Notes under the pieces: generated by a model | The model's database searches: none | Told to the model about the DNA's origin: nothing | What the model saw: the letters and a program-made list of their open reading frames with translations, nothing else | In this document: piece by piece, positions 46,365-55,639 of the stretch | How positions within the stretch are numbered: the first letter of the stretch is position 1 | Layout of the letters: the number at the start of each line of letters is the position of its first letter | Assembly (NCBI RefSeq): GCF_900114785.1 | Contig: NZ_FOUG01000003.1 | Coordinates: forward strand, 1 to 64,000 | Source: Variovorax sp. OV329 | GTDB lineage: Bacteria > Pseudomonadota > Gammaproteobacteria > Burkholderiales > Burkholderiaceae_C | DNA length: 64,000 nucleotides | Reading direction: 5' to 3' | Program-made: the position numbers and the translations under genes

Positions 46365-47800
46365 AGCACGCGGTTCGTCAAATCCATTTCGTGGGACTGG
46401 GCGGCGCGGGCATGAGCGGCATTGCCGAGGTGCTGCTAAACCTGGGCTACCAGATCTCCGGCTCCGACCTGTCCGACAGCGCCACGCTGCGCCGCCTGGC
46501 GGACCTGGGCATCCGCACGCACGTCGGCCATGACGCGGCCAACATCGCCGGCGCCGATGCGGTGGTGACCTCCACCGCGGTGAAGGCCGACAACCCCGAG
46601 GTGGTGGCCGCCCGCGAGAAGAAGATCCCGGTGGTGCCGCGCGCCCTGATGCTGGCCGAACTGATGCGCCTGAAGCAGGGCATCGCCATCGCCGGCACAC
46701 ACGGCAAGACCACCACCACCAGCCTGGCCGCCAGCGTGCTCGCGGCCGCCGGCCTCGACCCCACCTTCGTGATCGGCGGGCGCCTGAACAGCGCGGGCAC
46801 CAACGCGCGCCTGGGCAGCGGCGACTACATCGTGGTGGAGGCGGACGAGTCGGATGCGTCCTTCCTCAACCTGCTGCCCGTCATGGCGGTGGTCACCAAC
46901 ATCGACGCCGACCACATGGAGACCTACGGCCACGACTTCAAGCGCCTGAAGGGCGCCTTCGTGGACTTCCTGCACCGCATGCCCTTCTACGGCGTGGCGA
47001 TCCTGTGCACCGACGATGCGGCGGTGCGTGACATCGTCACGCAGGTGTCCTGCCCCGTGACCAGCTACGGCTTCAACGAGGACGCCCAGGTGCGGGCGGT
47101 GGACGTGCGCGCCGACGGCGGCCAGATGCACTTCACCGTGCAGCGCCGCAACGGCGTGACGCTGCCCGACCTGCCCATCACGCTGAACCTGCCGGGCGAA
47201 CACAACGTGCGCAACGCGCTGTCGGTGATCGCGATGGCGGTGGAACTCAACATTCCCGACGAGGCGGTGCAGCGCGGCCTGGCCGACTTCAAGGGCGTGG
47301 GCCGGCGCTTCCAGCGCTATGGCGACGTCGCGGTGCCGACTGGCGCGGGCAGCTTCGCCGTCATCGACGACTATGGCCACCACCCGGTGGAGATGGCCGC
47401 GACCATCGCCGCGGCCCGCGGCGCCTTCCCGGGCCGCCGTCTGGTGCTGGCCTTCCAGCCGCACCGCTACACCCGCACGCGCGACTGCTTCGAGGATTTC
47501 GTCAAGGTCATCGGCCAGGCCGACGCCGTGCTGCTGGGCGAAGTCTATGCCGCCGGCGAGGCGCCCATCGTGGCGGCCGATGGCCGCTCGCTGACGCGCG
47601 CGCTGCGCGTGGCCGGCAAGGTCGAGCCTGTATTCGTCGACGAGATTGCCGATATGCCCCAGGCCATCCTGAACAACGCGCGCGACGGCGACGTGGTGAT
47701 CTGCATGGGCGCAGGTTCCATCGGTGCCGTGCCCGCCAAGGTGGTCGAGCTGGGCAACGCCCCGGCCACCCCATCCACCGAAAAGGAAACCAAGCAGTGA
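46361..47800 (+). CDS. murC: UDP-MurNAc--L-Ala ligase MurC
   Basis: This is a 479-residue ligase attaching L-Ala to UDP-MurNAc. The N-terminal Rossmann-like loop is [16 protein letters not shown], the ATP loop is [16 protein letters not shown], and [12 protein letters not shown] plus DDYGHHPVE are family signatures. The stop overlaps the ddlB GTG. Confidence 0.95.
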   Translation: MKHAVRQIHFVGLGGAGMSGIAEVLLNLGYQISGSDLSDSATLRRLADLGIRTHVGHDAANIAGADAVVTSTAVKADNPEVVAAREKKIPVVPRALMLAELMRLKQGIAIAGTHGKTTTTSLAASVLAAAGLDPTFVIGGRLNSAGTNARLGSGDYIVVEADESDASFLNLLPVMAVVTNIDADHMETYGHDFKRLKGAFVDFLHRMPFYGVAILCTDDAAVRDIVTQVSCPVTSYGFNEDAQVRAVDVRADGGQMHFTVQRRNGVTLPDLPITLNLPGEHNVRNALSVIAMAVELNIPDEAVQRGLADFKGVGRRFQRYGDVAVPTGAGSFAVIDDYGHHPVEMAATIAAARGAFPGRRLVLAFQPHRYTRTRDCFEDFVKVIGQADAVLLGEVYAAGEAPIVAADGRSLTRALRVAGKVEPVFVDEIADMPQAILNNARDGDVVICMGAGSIGAVPAKVVELGNAPATPSTEKETKQ

Positions 47801-48780
47801 GCGCCCCGCAAGCCAACAACCTGGGCAAGGTGGCCGTCCTGATGGGCGGCAGTTCCGCCGAGCGCGACGTGTCGATCATGTCGGGCACCGGCGTGCTGGG
47901 CGCGCTGCGCTCGCGCGGCGTCGACGCGCACGAGTTCGACCCCGCCCAGCGCCCGCTCACCGACCTGCAGCGCGAAGGCTTCCAGCGCTGCTTCATTGCA
48001 CTGCACGGCCGCCACGGCGAGGACGGCACGGTGCAGGGCGCGCTCGAGCTGCTTGGCATTCCCTACACCGGCTCGGGCGTGATGGCCTCCAGCGTGGCCA
48101 TGGACAAGGTCATGACCAAGCGCATCTGGGTGGCCGACGACCTCCCTACGCCGCGCTACGCCCGCCTGGCCTTCGACCAGCAGAGCCTGGAGCAGGTGCG
48201 GGCAGTGCCCGACGTGCTGGGCCTGCCGCTCATCGTCAAGCCGCCGCGTGAGGGCTCGTCCATCGGCGTGACCAAGGTGCAGGGCTACTCGGAGATGCAG
48301 GAGGCGGTGAAGCTGGCCGCGCGCTACGACGCCGACGTGCTGTGCGAGGAATTCATCGAGGGCATGGAAGTGACCTGCGCGGTGCTCGGCAGCGGCCAGT
48401 ACGCGCGCGCACTGCCGGTCATCCGCATCGCCGCGCCCGACGGTGCCTACGACTACCAGAACAAGTACTTCACCGACGACGTGAAGTACCACTGTCCGAG
48501 CGGCCTGCCGCCCGAGCTGGAAAGCGAGATCCAGCACCTCTCGCTGGCCGCCTACCGCACGCTGGGCTGCCGCGGCTGGGGCCGGGCCGACCTGATGGTG
48601 CGTGCCAGCGACGGCAAGCCCTTCCTGCTGGAGATGAATACCTCGCCGGGCATGACCAGCCATTCGCTGGTGCCGATGTCGGCGCGCGCGGCGGGCATCA
48701 GCTACGAGGACCTGTGCCTGCAGGTGCTGGCCTCGGCCACGCTGGATTCCGCCAAGCCGGTGGGGGAAGGACAGCCCTGA
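47797..48780 (+). CDS. ddlB: D-alanine--D-alanine ligase
   Basis: This is 327 residues from a GTG that overlaps the murC stop. ATP-grasp features are [19 protein letters not shown] at the start, [28 protein letters not shown], and the metal/substrate loop [15 protein letters not shown]. It supplies D-Ala-D-Ala to MurF. One base separates its stop from the ftsQ ATG. Confidence 0.94.
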   Translation: MSAPQANNLGKVAVLMGGSSAERDVSIMSGTGVLGALRSRGVDAHEFDPAQRPLTDLQREGFQRCFIALHGRHGEDGTVQGALELLGIPYTGSGVMASSVAMDKVMTKRIWVADDLPTPRYARLAFDQQSLEQVRAVPDVLGLPLIVKPPREGSSIGVTKVQGYSEMQEAVKLAARYDADVLCEEFIEGMEVTCAVLGSGQYARALPVIRIAAPDGAYDYQNKYFTDDVKYHCPSGLPPELESEIQHLSLAAYRTLGCRGWGRADLMVRASDGKPFLLEMNTSPGMTSHSLVPMSARAAGISYEDLCLQVLASATLDSAKPVGEGQP

Positions 48781-48781
48781 C

Positions 48782-49576
48782 ATGGCCGACAGCATCCCCG
48801 TCCCCTTCGACGTCAAGCTCATGAACATCGTCGCATCGCTGATCTTCGCGCTGTGCGGTGTCATGCTGCTGGCCGCGGCCGGGTGGTGGGTGCTGCGCCA
48901 ACCCTTCTTCCCGCTGTCGGGCATCAAGGTGGATGGCGACCTGACGCACACCAACGCGGTCACGCTGCGTGCCAACGTGACGCCGCAGCTGGCGGGCAAC
49001 TTCTTCACCGTGGACCTGGCCAAGGCGCGCAGCGCCTTCGAGTCGGTGCCCTGGGTGCGCAAGGCGGTGGTGCGGCGCGAGTTTCCCAACAAGCTGCGCG
49101 CCACGCTCGTCGAGCAGGTGCCCGTGGCCTTCTGGGGCACGGACGACGAGTCCAAGCTGATCAACAACTACGGCGAGGTCTTCGATGCCAACGTGGCCGA
49201 GGTCGACCAGCCGCTGCCGCGCCTGTCGGGCCCGCTGGACCATGCCGGCCAGGTGCTGGGCATGTACCGGGTGCTGCAGCCGCTGTTCGCGCCCCACGAC
49301 CTGAGCATCGACGAGCTGACGCTGTCGGCCCGCGGCAGCTGGGAAGCCCGGCTGGACTCCGGCGCCGTCATCGAACTGGGCCGGGGCCAGGCCGAGGAGG
49401 TGGCCGCCCGGGCGCAGCGCTTCCTGACCTCGGTGCGGCAGGTGGCCGGCCAGTACGGACGCACGCTGGACTCGCTGGAAAGCGCGGACCTGCGCCACAA
49501 GGATGCGTATGCGCTGCGGTTGCGCGGGGTCACGACCGTGACCGACGGCACTGCACTGCCTGCCAAGAAGAAATAG
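48782..49576 (+). CDS. ftsQ: Cell division protein FtsQ
   Basis: This is a 264-residue bitopic protein. A membrane segment (IVASLIFALCGVMLLAAAGWWVL) precedes a POTRA domain (FPLSGIKVDGDLTHTNAVTL) and an FtsQ beta domain (PWVRKAVVRREFPNKLRATLVE). It recruits FtsL/FtsB and downstream proteins to the septum. The C-terminal tail ends in KKK. The gene lies directly after ddlB. Confidence 0.93.
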   Translation: MADSIPVPFDVKLMNIVASLIFALCGVMLLAAAGWWVLRQPFFPLSGIKVDGDLTHTNAVTLRANVTPQLAGNFFTVDLAKARSAFESVPWVRKAVVRREFPNKLRATLVEQVPVAFWGTDDESKLINNYGEVFDANVAEVDQPLPRLSGPLDHAGQVLGMYRVLQPLFAPHDLSIDELTLSARGSWEARLDSGAVIELGRGQAEEVAARAQRFLTSVRQVAGQYGRTLDSLESADLRHKDAYALRLRGVTTVTDGTALPAKKK

Positions 49577-49602
49577 CGACGAAGAGAAGCAACGAGGATT
49601 TC

Positions 49603-50832
49603 ATGCCTAAAGACTACAAAGACCTGGTCGTCGGCCTCGACATCGGCACCGCCAAGGTGATGGCGGTGGTGGCCGAGGTGCTGCCCAGCGGAGAACTGAA
49701 GCTGGCAGGGCTGGGCGTGGCGCCAAGCAATGGCCTCAAGCGCGGCGTGGTGGTGAACATCGACGCCACGGTGCAGAGCATCCAGCAGGCGCTCAAGGAA
49801 GCCGAGCTGATGGCCGACTGCAAGATCAGCCGCGTCTACACCGGCATCACCGGCAGCCACATCCGCGGCATCAACTCCAGCGGCATGGTGGCGGTGAAGG
49901 ACAAGGAAGTGACGCCCGCCGACGTGGCCCGCGTGGTGGAGACGGCGCGCGCCATCAACATCTCCAGCGACCAGCGCCTCTTGCTGGTGGAGCCGCAGGA
50001 ATTCGTCATCGACGGCCAGGACGTCAAGGAGCCGATCGGCATGAGCGGGATGCGCCTGGAGGCCAAGGTGCACATCGTGACCGGCGCGCAGAGCGCGGCC
50101 GAGAACATCATCAAGTGCGTGCGCCGCTGCGGCCTGGAGGTGGACCAGCTCATGCTGAACCCGCTGGCCTCCAGCCAGGCGGTGCTGACCGAGGACGAGC
50201 GCGAGCTGGGCGTGGTGCTGGTGGACATCGGCGCCGGCACCACCGACGTGGCGATCTTCACCAACGGCGCGATCCGCCACACCGCGGTGATCCCGATCGC
50301 GGGCGACCTGGTCACCAGCGACATCGCGATGGCCCTGCGCACGCCCACCAAGGACGCCGAGGACATCAAGGTCGAGAACGGCTTTGCCAAGCAGCTTCTG
50401 GCCGACCCCGACACGCAGGTGGAAGTGCCGGGCCTGGGCGACCGCGGCCCGCGCCTGTTGAGCAAGCAGGCGCTGGCCGGCGTGATCGAGCCGCGCATCG
50501 AGGAAATCTTCTCGCTGGTGCAGCAGGTGGTGCGCGAGTCGGGCTACGAGGAAGTGCTCTCGTCCGGCGTGGTGCTCACCGGCGGCAGCGCGGTGATGCC
50601 CGGGATGATCGAGCTGGGCGAGGACATCTTCCTCAAGCCCGTGCGCCGCGGCATCCCCAAGTATTCGAGCGCGTTGTCGGACATGGTGGCGCAGCCTCGT
50701 GCCGCCACCGTGATGGGCCTGCTGGAAGAGGCCCGCTTCGCCCGCATGCGCGGCTACAAGGTCGCGCAGAAGAGCGGCTCGGTGAAGACCGCCTTCGGCC
50801 GCTTCAAGGACTTCATCGTGGGGAACTTCTGA
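49603..50832 (+). CDS. ftsA: Cell division protein FtsA
   Basis: This is a 409-residue actin-like protein that ties FtsZ filaments to the membrane. The phosphate loops are VVGLDIGTAKVMAVV and VDIGAGTTDVAIF; GVVLTGGSAVMPGM is the adenosine loop. The C-terminus (RFKDFIVGNF) is the amphipathic membrane-targeting tail. GAGGA precedes the ATG. A 176-base gap follows before ftsZ. Confidence 0.95.
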   Translation: MPKDYKDLVVGLDIGTAKVMAVVAEVLPSGELKLAGLGVAPSNGLKRGVVVNIDATVQSIQQALKEAELMADCKISRVYTGITGSHIRGINSSGMVAVKDKEVTPADVARVVETARAINISSDQRLLLVEPQEFVIDGQDVKEPIGMSGMRLEAKVHIVTGAQSAAENIIKCVRRCGLEVDQLMLNPLASSQAVLTEDERELGVVLVDIGAGTTDVAIFTNGAIRHTAVIPIAGDLVTSDIAMALRTPTKDAEDIKVENGFAKQLLADPDTQVEVPGLGDRGPRLLSKQALAGVIEPRIEEIFSLVQQVVRESGYEEVLSSGVVLTGGSAVMPGMIELGEDIFLKPVRRGIPKYSSALSDMVAQPRAATVMGLLEEARFARMRGYKVAQKSGSVKTAFGRFKDFIVGNF

Positions 50833-50868
50833 CGATGTTTGCCACCACCTATCGACTTTGGCTGGCAC

Positions 50869-50883
50869 GCGGAAGTCCTCCGC
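50869..50883 (+). other. Small hairpin in the ftsA-ftsZ gap
   Basis: GCGGA and TCCGC pair around AGTCC. The 176-base gap (50833-51008) also has a TTTAAT box (50889-50894) without a matching -35. The rest, A-rich, ends in the ftsZ ribosome binding site. A local ftsZ promoter is possible. Confidence 0.4.
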
Positions 50884-51008
50884 GCCACTTTAATGAGCGA
50901 TGGCGGCGCACGGGCCCGCCCGCCTGAGTCTCACAGGCAAGAAGCAAGAACAAGCAAACGCGAAACCGAACAAGACAGACGGCAACTGCAATTTCAAGGA
51001 GTTAGGAC

Positions 51009-52223
51009 ATGAGCATCGAAATGATCGAAGTCGAAGAATTCAACCAGGGCACGCAGATCAAGGTGATCGGTGTCGGCGGCGGCGGCGGCAACGCCGTGGA
51101 CCACATGATGGAACACGGCGTGCAGGGCGTGCAGTTCGTCTGCGCGAACACCGACGCGCAGGCGCTCACCCGCAGCAGCGCGCACAAGGTGATCCAGCTG
51201 GGCACCAGCGGCCTGGGCGCAGGCAGCAAGCCCGCCAAGGGCCGTGACGCGGCCGAGGCGGCCGTGGAAGAGATCCGCGAAGCCATCGACGGCGCGCACA
51301 TGCTCTTCATCACCGCCGGCATGGGCGGCGGCACCGGCACCGGCGCGGCCCCCGTGATCGCGCGCGTGGCCAAGGAGATGGGCATCCTGACGGTGGGCGT
51401 GGTGACCAAGCCCTTCGACTGGGAAGGCGGCCGCCGCATGACCAATGCGGAACAGGGCCTGCAGGAGCTCGAGGCCAATGTCGATTCCCTCATCGTGGTG
51501 CTGAACGAGAAGCTGCTCGACGTGCTGGGCGAAGAGGTCACGCAGGAAGAGGCCTTTGCCCATGCCAACGACGTGCTGAAGAACGCCGTGGGCGGCATCT
51601 CGGAAATCATCAACGAGTACGGCGGCGTGAACGTCGACTTCGAGGACGTGCGCACCGTGATGGGCGAGCCCGGCAAGGCCATGATGGGCACGGCCGCGGC
51701 CAGCGGCCCGGACCGCGCCCGCATCGCCGCCGAGCAGGCCGTGGCCTGCCCGCTGCTGGAAGGCATCGACCTGTCCGGCGCCAAGGGCGTGCTGGTGCTG
51801 GTGACGGCATCGAAGCAGTCGCTCAAGCTGTCGGAATCGAAGCTGGCGATGAACACCATCCGCGCCTACGCCTCGCCGGACGCGCACGTCATCTACGGCG
51901 CCGCCTACGACGAGCGCCTGGGCGACGAGATGCGCGTGACGGTGGTGGCCACGGGCCTGTCGCGCCAGGCGGTCAAGCCGCAGCTGGAAGTGATCCGCAG
52001 CACCGGCACGGACGGCGCCTTCGCGGTGCCCACGCTGAACGCGAACGCGGCCATGTCGGGTGGACTGGGTGGCCAGCCGCAGCAGCACAACTACGACGGC
52101 ATGACCGTGCCCAGCGTGTGGCGCACCAACCGCACCATGGCCGCGGCCAAGGTGGATGCGCTGTCGTCGGGTGGCATGGACGATTTCGAGATCCCCGCCT
52201 TCCTCCGCCGCCAAGCCGACTGA
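51009..52223 (+). CDS. ftsZ: Cell division GTPase FtsZ
   Basis: This is a 404-residue tubulin homologue. The GTP loops are GVGGGGGNAVDHM, then GGGTGTGAAPVIARVAKE (signature), and the T7 loop segment NVDFEDVRTVM. The conserved C-terminal tail that binds FtsA/ZipA reads DDFEIPAFLRRQAD. AAGGAG precedes the ATG strongly. The stop codon lies inside the arm of a 127-bp palindrome. Confidence 0.96.
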   Translation: MSIEMIEVEEFNQGTQIKVIGVGGGGGNAVDHMMEHGVQGVQFVCANTDAQALTRSSAHKVIQLGTSGLGAGSKPAKGRDAAEAAVEEIREAIDGAHMLFITAGMGGGTGTGAAPVIARVAKEMGILTVGVVTKPFDWEGGRRMTNAEQGLQELEANVDSLIVVLNEKLLDVLGEEVTQEEAFAHANDVLKNAVGGISEIINEYGGVNVDFEDVRTVMGEPGKAMMGTAAASGPDRARIAAEQAVACPLLEGIDLSGAKGVLVLVTASKQSLKLSESKLAMNTIRAYASPDAHVIYGAAYDERLGDEMRVTVVATGLSRQAVKPQLEVIRSTGTDGAFAVPTLNANAAMSGGLGGQPQQHNYDGMTVPSVWRTNRTMAAAKVDALSSGGMDDFEIPAFLRRQAD

Positions 52224-52343
52224 TGGCGCATAAGGCTACTGCGCGCCCCGATCTTGCATCTGCGCTTCTCGCCGTACCGGAGTACGGCTGCGATGCTCGA
52301 TGCAAGCTCGGGGCGCTCGCTACGCCTTCTGCACCATCAGTCG
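52217..52343. repeat. 127-bp imperfect palindrome at the ftsZ stop
   Basis: The outer arms CGACTGATGG (52217-52226) and CCATCAGTCG (52334-52343) match perfectly. Further in, GCGCCCCGA (52243-52251) pairs with TCGGGGCGC (52308-52316), CTTGCATC (52253-52260) with GATGCAAG (52299-52306), and GCCGTAC with GTACGGC at the tip. The stop codon is in the left arm. Its core CTCGCCGTACC resembles CTCGCGATACC in the element after rlmI. Confidence 0.9.
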
Positions 52344-52395
52344 ACGCCGTCGGCGATCACTGAACCTCGAAGTTCCCGGGAGGGACGACTTGTCG

Positions 52396-52412
52396 GCTAT
52401 CACCCTGATAGC
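52396..52412 (+). other. Short hairpin ahead of lpxC
   Basis: GCTATCA-CCC-TGATAGC is a perfect 7-base stem about 50 bases before the lpxC start. It could be an operator or an mRNA stem. Confidence 0.4.
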
Positions 52413-52445
52413 GAGGGGTGCGGGGCGCCTGCGGGCGCGGGCGCC

Positions 52446-52451
52446 TAAAAT
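52446..52451 (+). promoter_or_regulatory. -10-like TAAAAT ahead of lpxC
   Basis: TAAAAT ends seven bases before the lpxC GTG. If used, transcription starts at the start codon. No good -35 is visible. Confidence 0.35.
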
Positions 52452-52458
52452 CGAGGCT

Positions 52459-53382
52459 GTGCTACAGCAACGAACCCTCAAATCCATCAGCCGCGCCGTG
52501 GGCGTGGGGCTGCATAGCGGGCAACGGGTCGAGCTGACCCTGCGGCCGGCGCCACCGGACACGGGCATCGTGTTCCGGCGCGTGGACCTGCCCGAGCCGG
52601 TGGAGATTCCCATGGAGGCGCAGTTCGTCACCGATACGCGCCTGGCTTCGACCATCTCGCGCGGCGGTGCCAAGGTGCAGACGGTGGAGCACATCATGTC
52701 GGCCTGCGCGGGATTGGGGCTGGACAACCTGTACATCGACATCACGGCCGACGAGGTGCCCATCCTCGACGGCTCGGCCTCCTCCTTCGTCTTCCTTCTG
52801 CAGAGCGCGGGCATCGTGCAGCAGAAGGCGCCGCGCCGCTTCATCCGCGTGACCCGCATGGTCGAGGTGCGCGAGGGCGAAGGCGCCAACGAGAAGTGGG
52901 CCCGCCTGGAGCCTTATCACGGCTTCAAGCTGGCCTTCGAGATCGACTTCAGCCACAAGGTGGTGAATTCGACCGGACAACGGGTGGAGTTCGACATGGG
53001 CAGCGGCTCCTACAGCCGCGACATTGCGCGCGCCCGCACCTTCGGCTTCACCAAGGAAGTGGAGTACATGCGCTCCAAGGGCCTGGCCCTGGGCGGTGGC
53101 CTGGACAACGCCATCGTCATGGACGACACCAAGGTGCTCAACACCGACGGCCTTCGCTACGACGACGAGTTCGTCAAGCACAAGATCCTGGACGCCATCG
53201 GCGACCTCTACATCATCGGCAAGCCGCTGCTGGCCGCCTACACCGCCTTCCGCTCGGGGCACGCGCTCAACAACAAGCTGCTGCGTGAACTGCTGACCCA
53301 GCGCGACGCCTACGAGATCGTCACCTTCGAGAACGAAGCCCAGGCACCGCGCGGCTTCGCCGAAGTGGCGCGCGCCTGGTAG
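52459..53382 (+). CDS. lpxC: UDP-3-O-acyl-GlcNAc deacetylase LpxC
   Basis: This is 307 residues from GTG 52459 ([21 protein letters not shown]). Zinc ligands are in [16 protein letters not shown] and [17 protein letters not shown], and the catalytic histidine is in [10 protein letters not shown]. It is the committed step of lipid A synthesis. The frame is open upstream, but this start gives the usual length. Position after ftsZ is the classical end of the dcw cluster. Confidence 0.95.
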   Translation: MLQQRTLKSISRAVGVGLHSGQRVELTLRPAPPDTGIVFRRVDLPEPVEIPMEAQFVTDTRLASTISRGGAKVQTVEHIMSACAGLGLDNLYIDITADEVPILDGSASSFVFLLQSAGIVQQKAPRRFIRVTRMVEVREGEGANEKWARLEPYHGFKLAFEIDFSHKVVNSTGQRVEFDMGSGSYSRDIARARTFGFTKEVEYMRSKGLALGGGLDNAIVMDDTKVLNTDGLRYDDEFVKHKILDAIGDLYIIGKPLLAAYTAFRSGHALNNKLLRELLTQRDAYEIVTFENEAQAPRGFAEVARAW

Positions 53383-53397
53383 CGGGGCGCCAGGCGC

Positions 53398-53574
53398 ATG
53401 CTGGTCTTCCGCTGGGCGATCCTTCTCCTGCTGCTGGTGGCGGGCGTGTCCTTCGCCTTCTATGCCGGCACCGGACAGATGAAATACCGGCGCTTCGGCT
53501 GGATCGTCCTCAAGTGGACGCTGCTGGCGGCACTGGGCTTCTTCGCCGTGCTGATCGCCGAGCGCGTGGCTTAG
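53398..53574 (+). CDS. Small two-segment membrane protein after lpxC
   Basis: This is a 58-residue protein. The first hydrophobic segment is WAILLLLLVAGVSFAFYAG, a basic loop KYRRFGWIVLKW follows, and the second segment is LLAALGFFAVLIAERVA. The ATG lies 15 bases after the lpxC stop. Its end overlaps the stop of the converging LysR gene by four bases. I do not recognise a named family, but its placement and composition suggest a conserved inner-membrane protein. Confidence 0.6.
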   Translation: MLVFRWAILLLLLVAGVSFAFYAGTGQMKYRRFGWIVLKWTLLAALGFFAVLIAERVA

Positions 53575-54470
53575 CCGGCCTCGGCAAAAAGCTGCGCGGA
53601 CACGGACTTCAGGGTCTGGATGGTGGCCTTCATGGCCGGCGTGACGGGCCGGTTGCGCGCGGTGGCCAGCACCGTCCTCGCCTTCAGTTCTTCTCCCAGG
53701 GGGCGTTCCACGAAGGTCCCGTCCGCCAGTTCGCGATAGATCGACAGGCGCGACACGATGGCGGCCGCGCGCCGGGTGGCGATGATTTCCCGGGTCATGT
53801 CCGGATCGTCGATCTCGTAGGCCACGTTGAGGTCGACACCGTGCCTGGCTGCCCAGATGTCGATGTGGCGTCGCAAGCCCTGGCCCGGGCTGGGCAGGCG
53901 CAGCGGCACGCCTGAGAGACCCGCAGGGGCAGCGCCGACGTCCGGCAGCGCGAAGTCCGGATGCGCCACCAGCACCACCCGCGCCGTGCCCAGTTCCTCC
54001 AGCAGCAGTTGTGAGGACATGCCGATGTCGCTGAGCACGCCGATGTCGACCTGCGCGTGAAGCACCCACTCGTAGACATAGCGCGAATTGCCGCTCACCA
54101 GCCGCACGCGCACCTCGGGGTAGTCGGCGGCCATCGCGTCGAGCAGACGCAGGCCGGCGGCGCGCATGAAGGCCGGCGACAGCGCCACGTCCACCGGCCC
54201 CGCGGGCTTGCGATCCTGGGCGGCAACGTTCGCGAGGGTCTCCTGCAACTGCGCGAGCAGCGGCCGCAACTGCTCGCGCAGCCGCTCCCCCGCCAGCGTC
54301 AGGCTCACGCCGCGGCCGTGCCGGTAGAGCAGGGGCGCGCCGCAGCTTTCCTCGAGTTCCTTCACGTGCCGGCTGACCTGCGACTGGGGTACGCCGAGGA
54401 TGCTTGCCGCACTCGACAGGCCGCCGGATTCGGCCACCAGCAGGAAGGTTTCAAGGATGCGGGTGTCCAT
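53571..54470 (-). CDS. LysR-family transcriptional regulator
   Basis: This is a 299-residue regulator. The helix-turn-helix is TFLLVAESGGLSSAASILGVPQSQVSRHVKELE and the effector domain follows (PVDVALSPAFMRAAGL, then IGVLSDIGMSSQLLLEELG). It lies downstream, in the same direction, of an opine-dehydrogenase-like gene and a Bug receptor, and probably controls them or a linked function. Ligand unknown. Confidence 0.88.
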   Translation of the reverse strand: MDTRILETFLLVAESGGLSSAASILGVPQSQVSRHVKELEESCGAPLLYRHGRGVSLTLAGERLREQLRPLLAQLQETLANVAAQDRKPAGPVDVALSPAFMRAAGLRLLDAMAADYPEVRVRLVSGNSRYVYEWVLHAQVDIGVLSDIGMSSQLLLEELGTARVVLVAHPDFALPDVGAAPAGLSGVPLRLPSPGQGLRRHIDIWAARHGVDLNVAYEIDDPDMTREIIATRRAAAIVSRLSIYRELADGTFVERPLGEELKARTVLATARNRPVTPAMKATIQTLKSVSAQLFAEAG

Positions 54471-54560
54471 CGTGCGAGTAGGGTGCGGGGCGGGCCAGCC
54501 GCCGATGCTAACGGCCCGCCCGCAGCGGCGGCCGCTTCCCGGCTGCGCGCAGCCCGAGCA

Positions 54561-55631
54561 CTAGCGCCTGGCGTTCACCCGCATCAGCAGGCCATTGACG
54601 GTCTCGGCAGGAAGCCGAAGCGCGAAGATGAAGTGGTTGGCCGCCGCGAAGTCCTCGCCGGCGACCAGCCCGGCCATCGCGGCCGTGGCTTCGGTGGCGG
54701 GCACCGGCACCTGGGTCACGTGGCTCAGCGCCAGGGTGAAGATCAGGCCGTAGGGCACGTCCTCGGAGATGAAGCGCGTGTTCACGTCCGTCGGCCCGGG
54801 CGGGCCGCCCCGCTTGTCGTGCAGCTCGGCGGCGATGTCGGCCAGGTGCTCGGACCTCGTGTCGAAGGACTGCGCGAAATGCCGCTCGATGGTCCGCAGG
54901 CGGCGCAGGCCGAAAGCGCTCGCGACCGCGATACGCTCCGCGTCGAGCTGCTCGATGACCGCGGCCACCCGTGGCGTCATGAAGTGGTACTGCGGCCAGT
55001 TCTCGCCGCGCTCGATGCGTGTCCAGTTGAACAAGGCCAGCGGCCCGTGGGCGACCGGGTTGATGTTGGTCAGCGCCGTGGCGAGCGCGTTCTCGTCGCT
55101 GGTGAAGCCGGAGCCGAACAGCATCTCGCAGGTCTTCAGCGCCAGTGCCTGCTCGGAGCAGGGCAGGCAGGAAACGCCCAGGGTCGTGCGCCGCGTCATG
55201 ATGCGCACCTGCGTGGGCCCCAGGCGGCGTGCGGTCAGCACCGTGGTGCCGAAGCTCGCGACCGAGATCGACACGCCGCGCGTCGTCGCCGCCTCGTACA
55301 GGTACAGCGCCGAGAGCGACCCCATCGAGCTCACGATCACCATCTGGCCCGTCCGCAGGTGCGGCAGCAGCGCGTCCATGGTGCCTCGGTGGCCGTTGAG
55401 GGGAATGGCGAGCAGCAGCACGTCGGCGAAGCGCGCCAGTTCGGCCACGCTGTCTGCCACCTGCAGGCGAACCGTCGACGCCAGCACGCCGGTCGAACTC
55501 AGTGCCTCGTGCCGCAGCGCATCCGCACCGCCGCCGCGTGGCGACCAGAGCATGACTTCGTGGTCGCGGTGTGCCATCCAGGCCGCGCTGGCCAGCGCGA
55601 TGCCGCCAGTGCCGAGAATGCCGACTTTCAT
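54561..55631 (-). CDS. Opine/octopine dehydrogenase-like NAD(P) enzyme
   Basis: This is a 356-residue protein. The dinucleotide fold is KVGILGTGGIALASAAWMAHRDHEVMLWS, and the C-terminal segment (NINPVAHGPLALFNWTRIE, then MTPRVAAVIEQLDAERIAVA) follows the octopine/nopaline dehydrogenase family. Such enzymes reductively join or cleave amino and keto acids. The frame is open upstream, but ATG 55631 begins the Rossmann fold. Eight bases separate it from the Bug gene, so they are co-transcribed. Confidence 0.75.
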   Translation of the reverse strand: MKVGILGTGGIALASAAWMAHRDHEVMLWSPRGGGADALRHEALSSTGVLASTVRLQVADSVAELARFADVLLLAIPLNGHRGTMDALLPHLRTGQMVIVSSMGSLSALYLYEAATTRGVSISVASFGTTVLTARRLGPTQVRIMTRRTTLGVSCLPCSEQALALKTCEMLFGSGFTSDENALATALTNINPVAHGPLALFNWTRIERGENWPQYHFMTPRVAAVIEQLDAERIAVASAFGLRRLRTIERHFAQSFDTRSEHLADIAAELHDKRGGPPGPTDVNTRFISEDVPYGLIFTLALSHVTQVPVPATEATAAMAGLVAGEDFAAANHFIFALRLPAETVNGLLMRVNARR

Positions 55632-55639
55632 GCGTGGCC

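Noticed and set aside
50862..50880. TGGCACG in the ftsA-ftsZ gap as a sigma54 promoter
   Set aside because: The -24-like part is good but there is no GC element at -12.
50835..50927. 30-codon frame between ftsA and ftsZ as a leader peptide
   Set aside because: No ribosome binding site, no regulatory codon run and no recognisable product.
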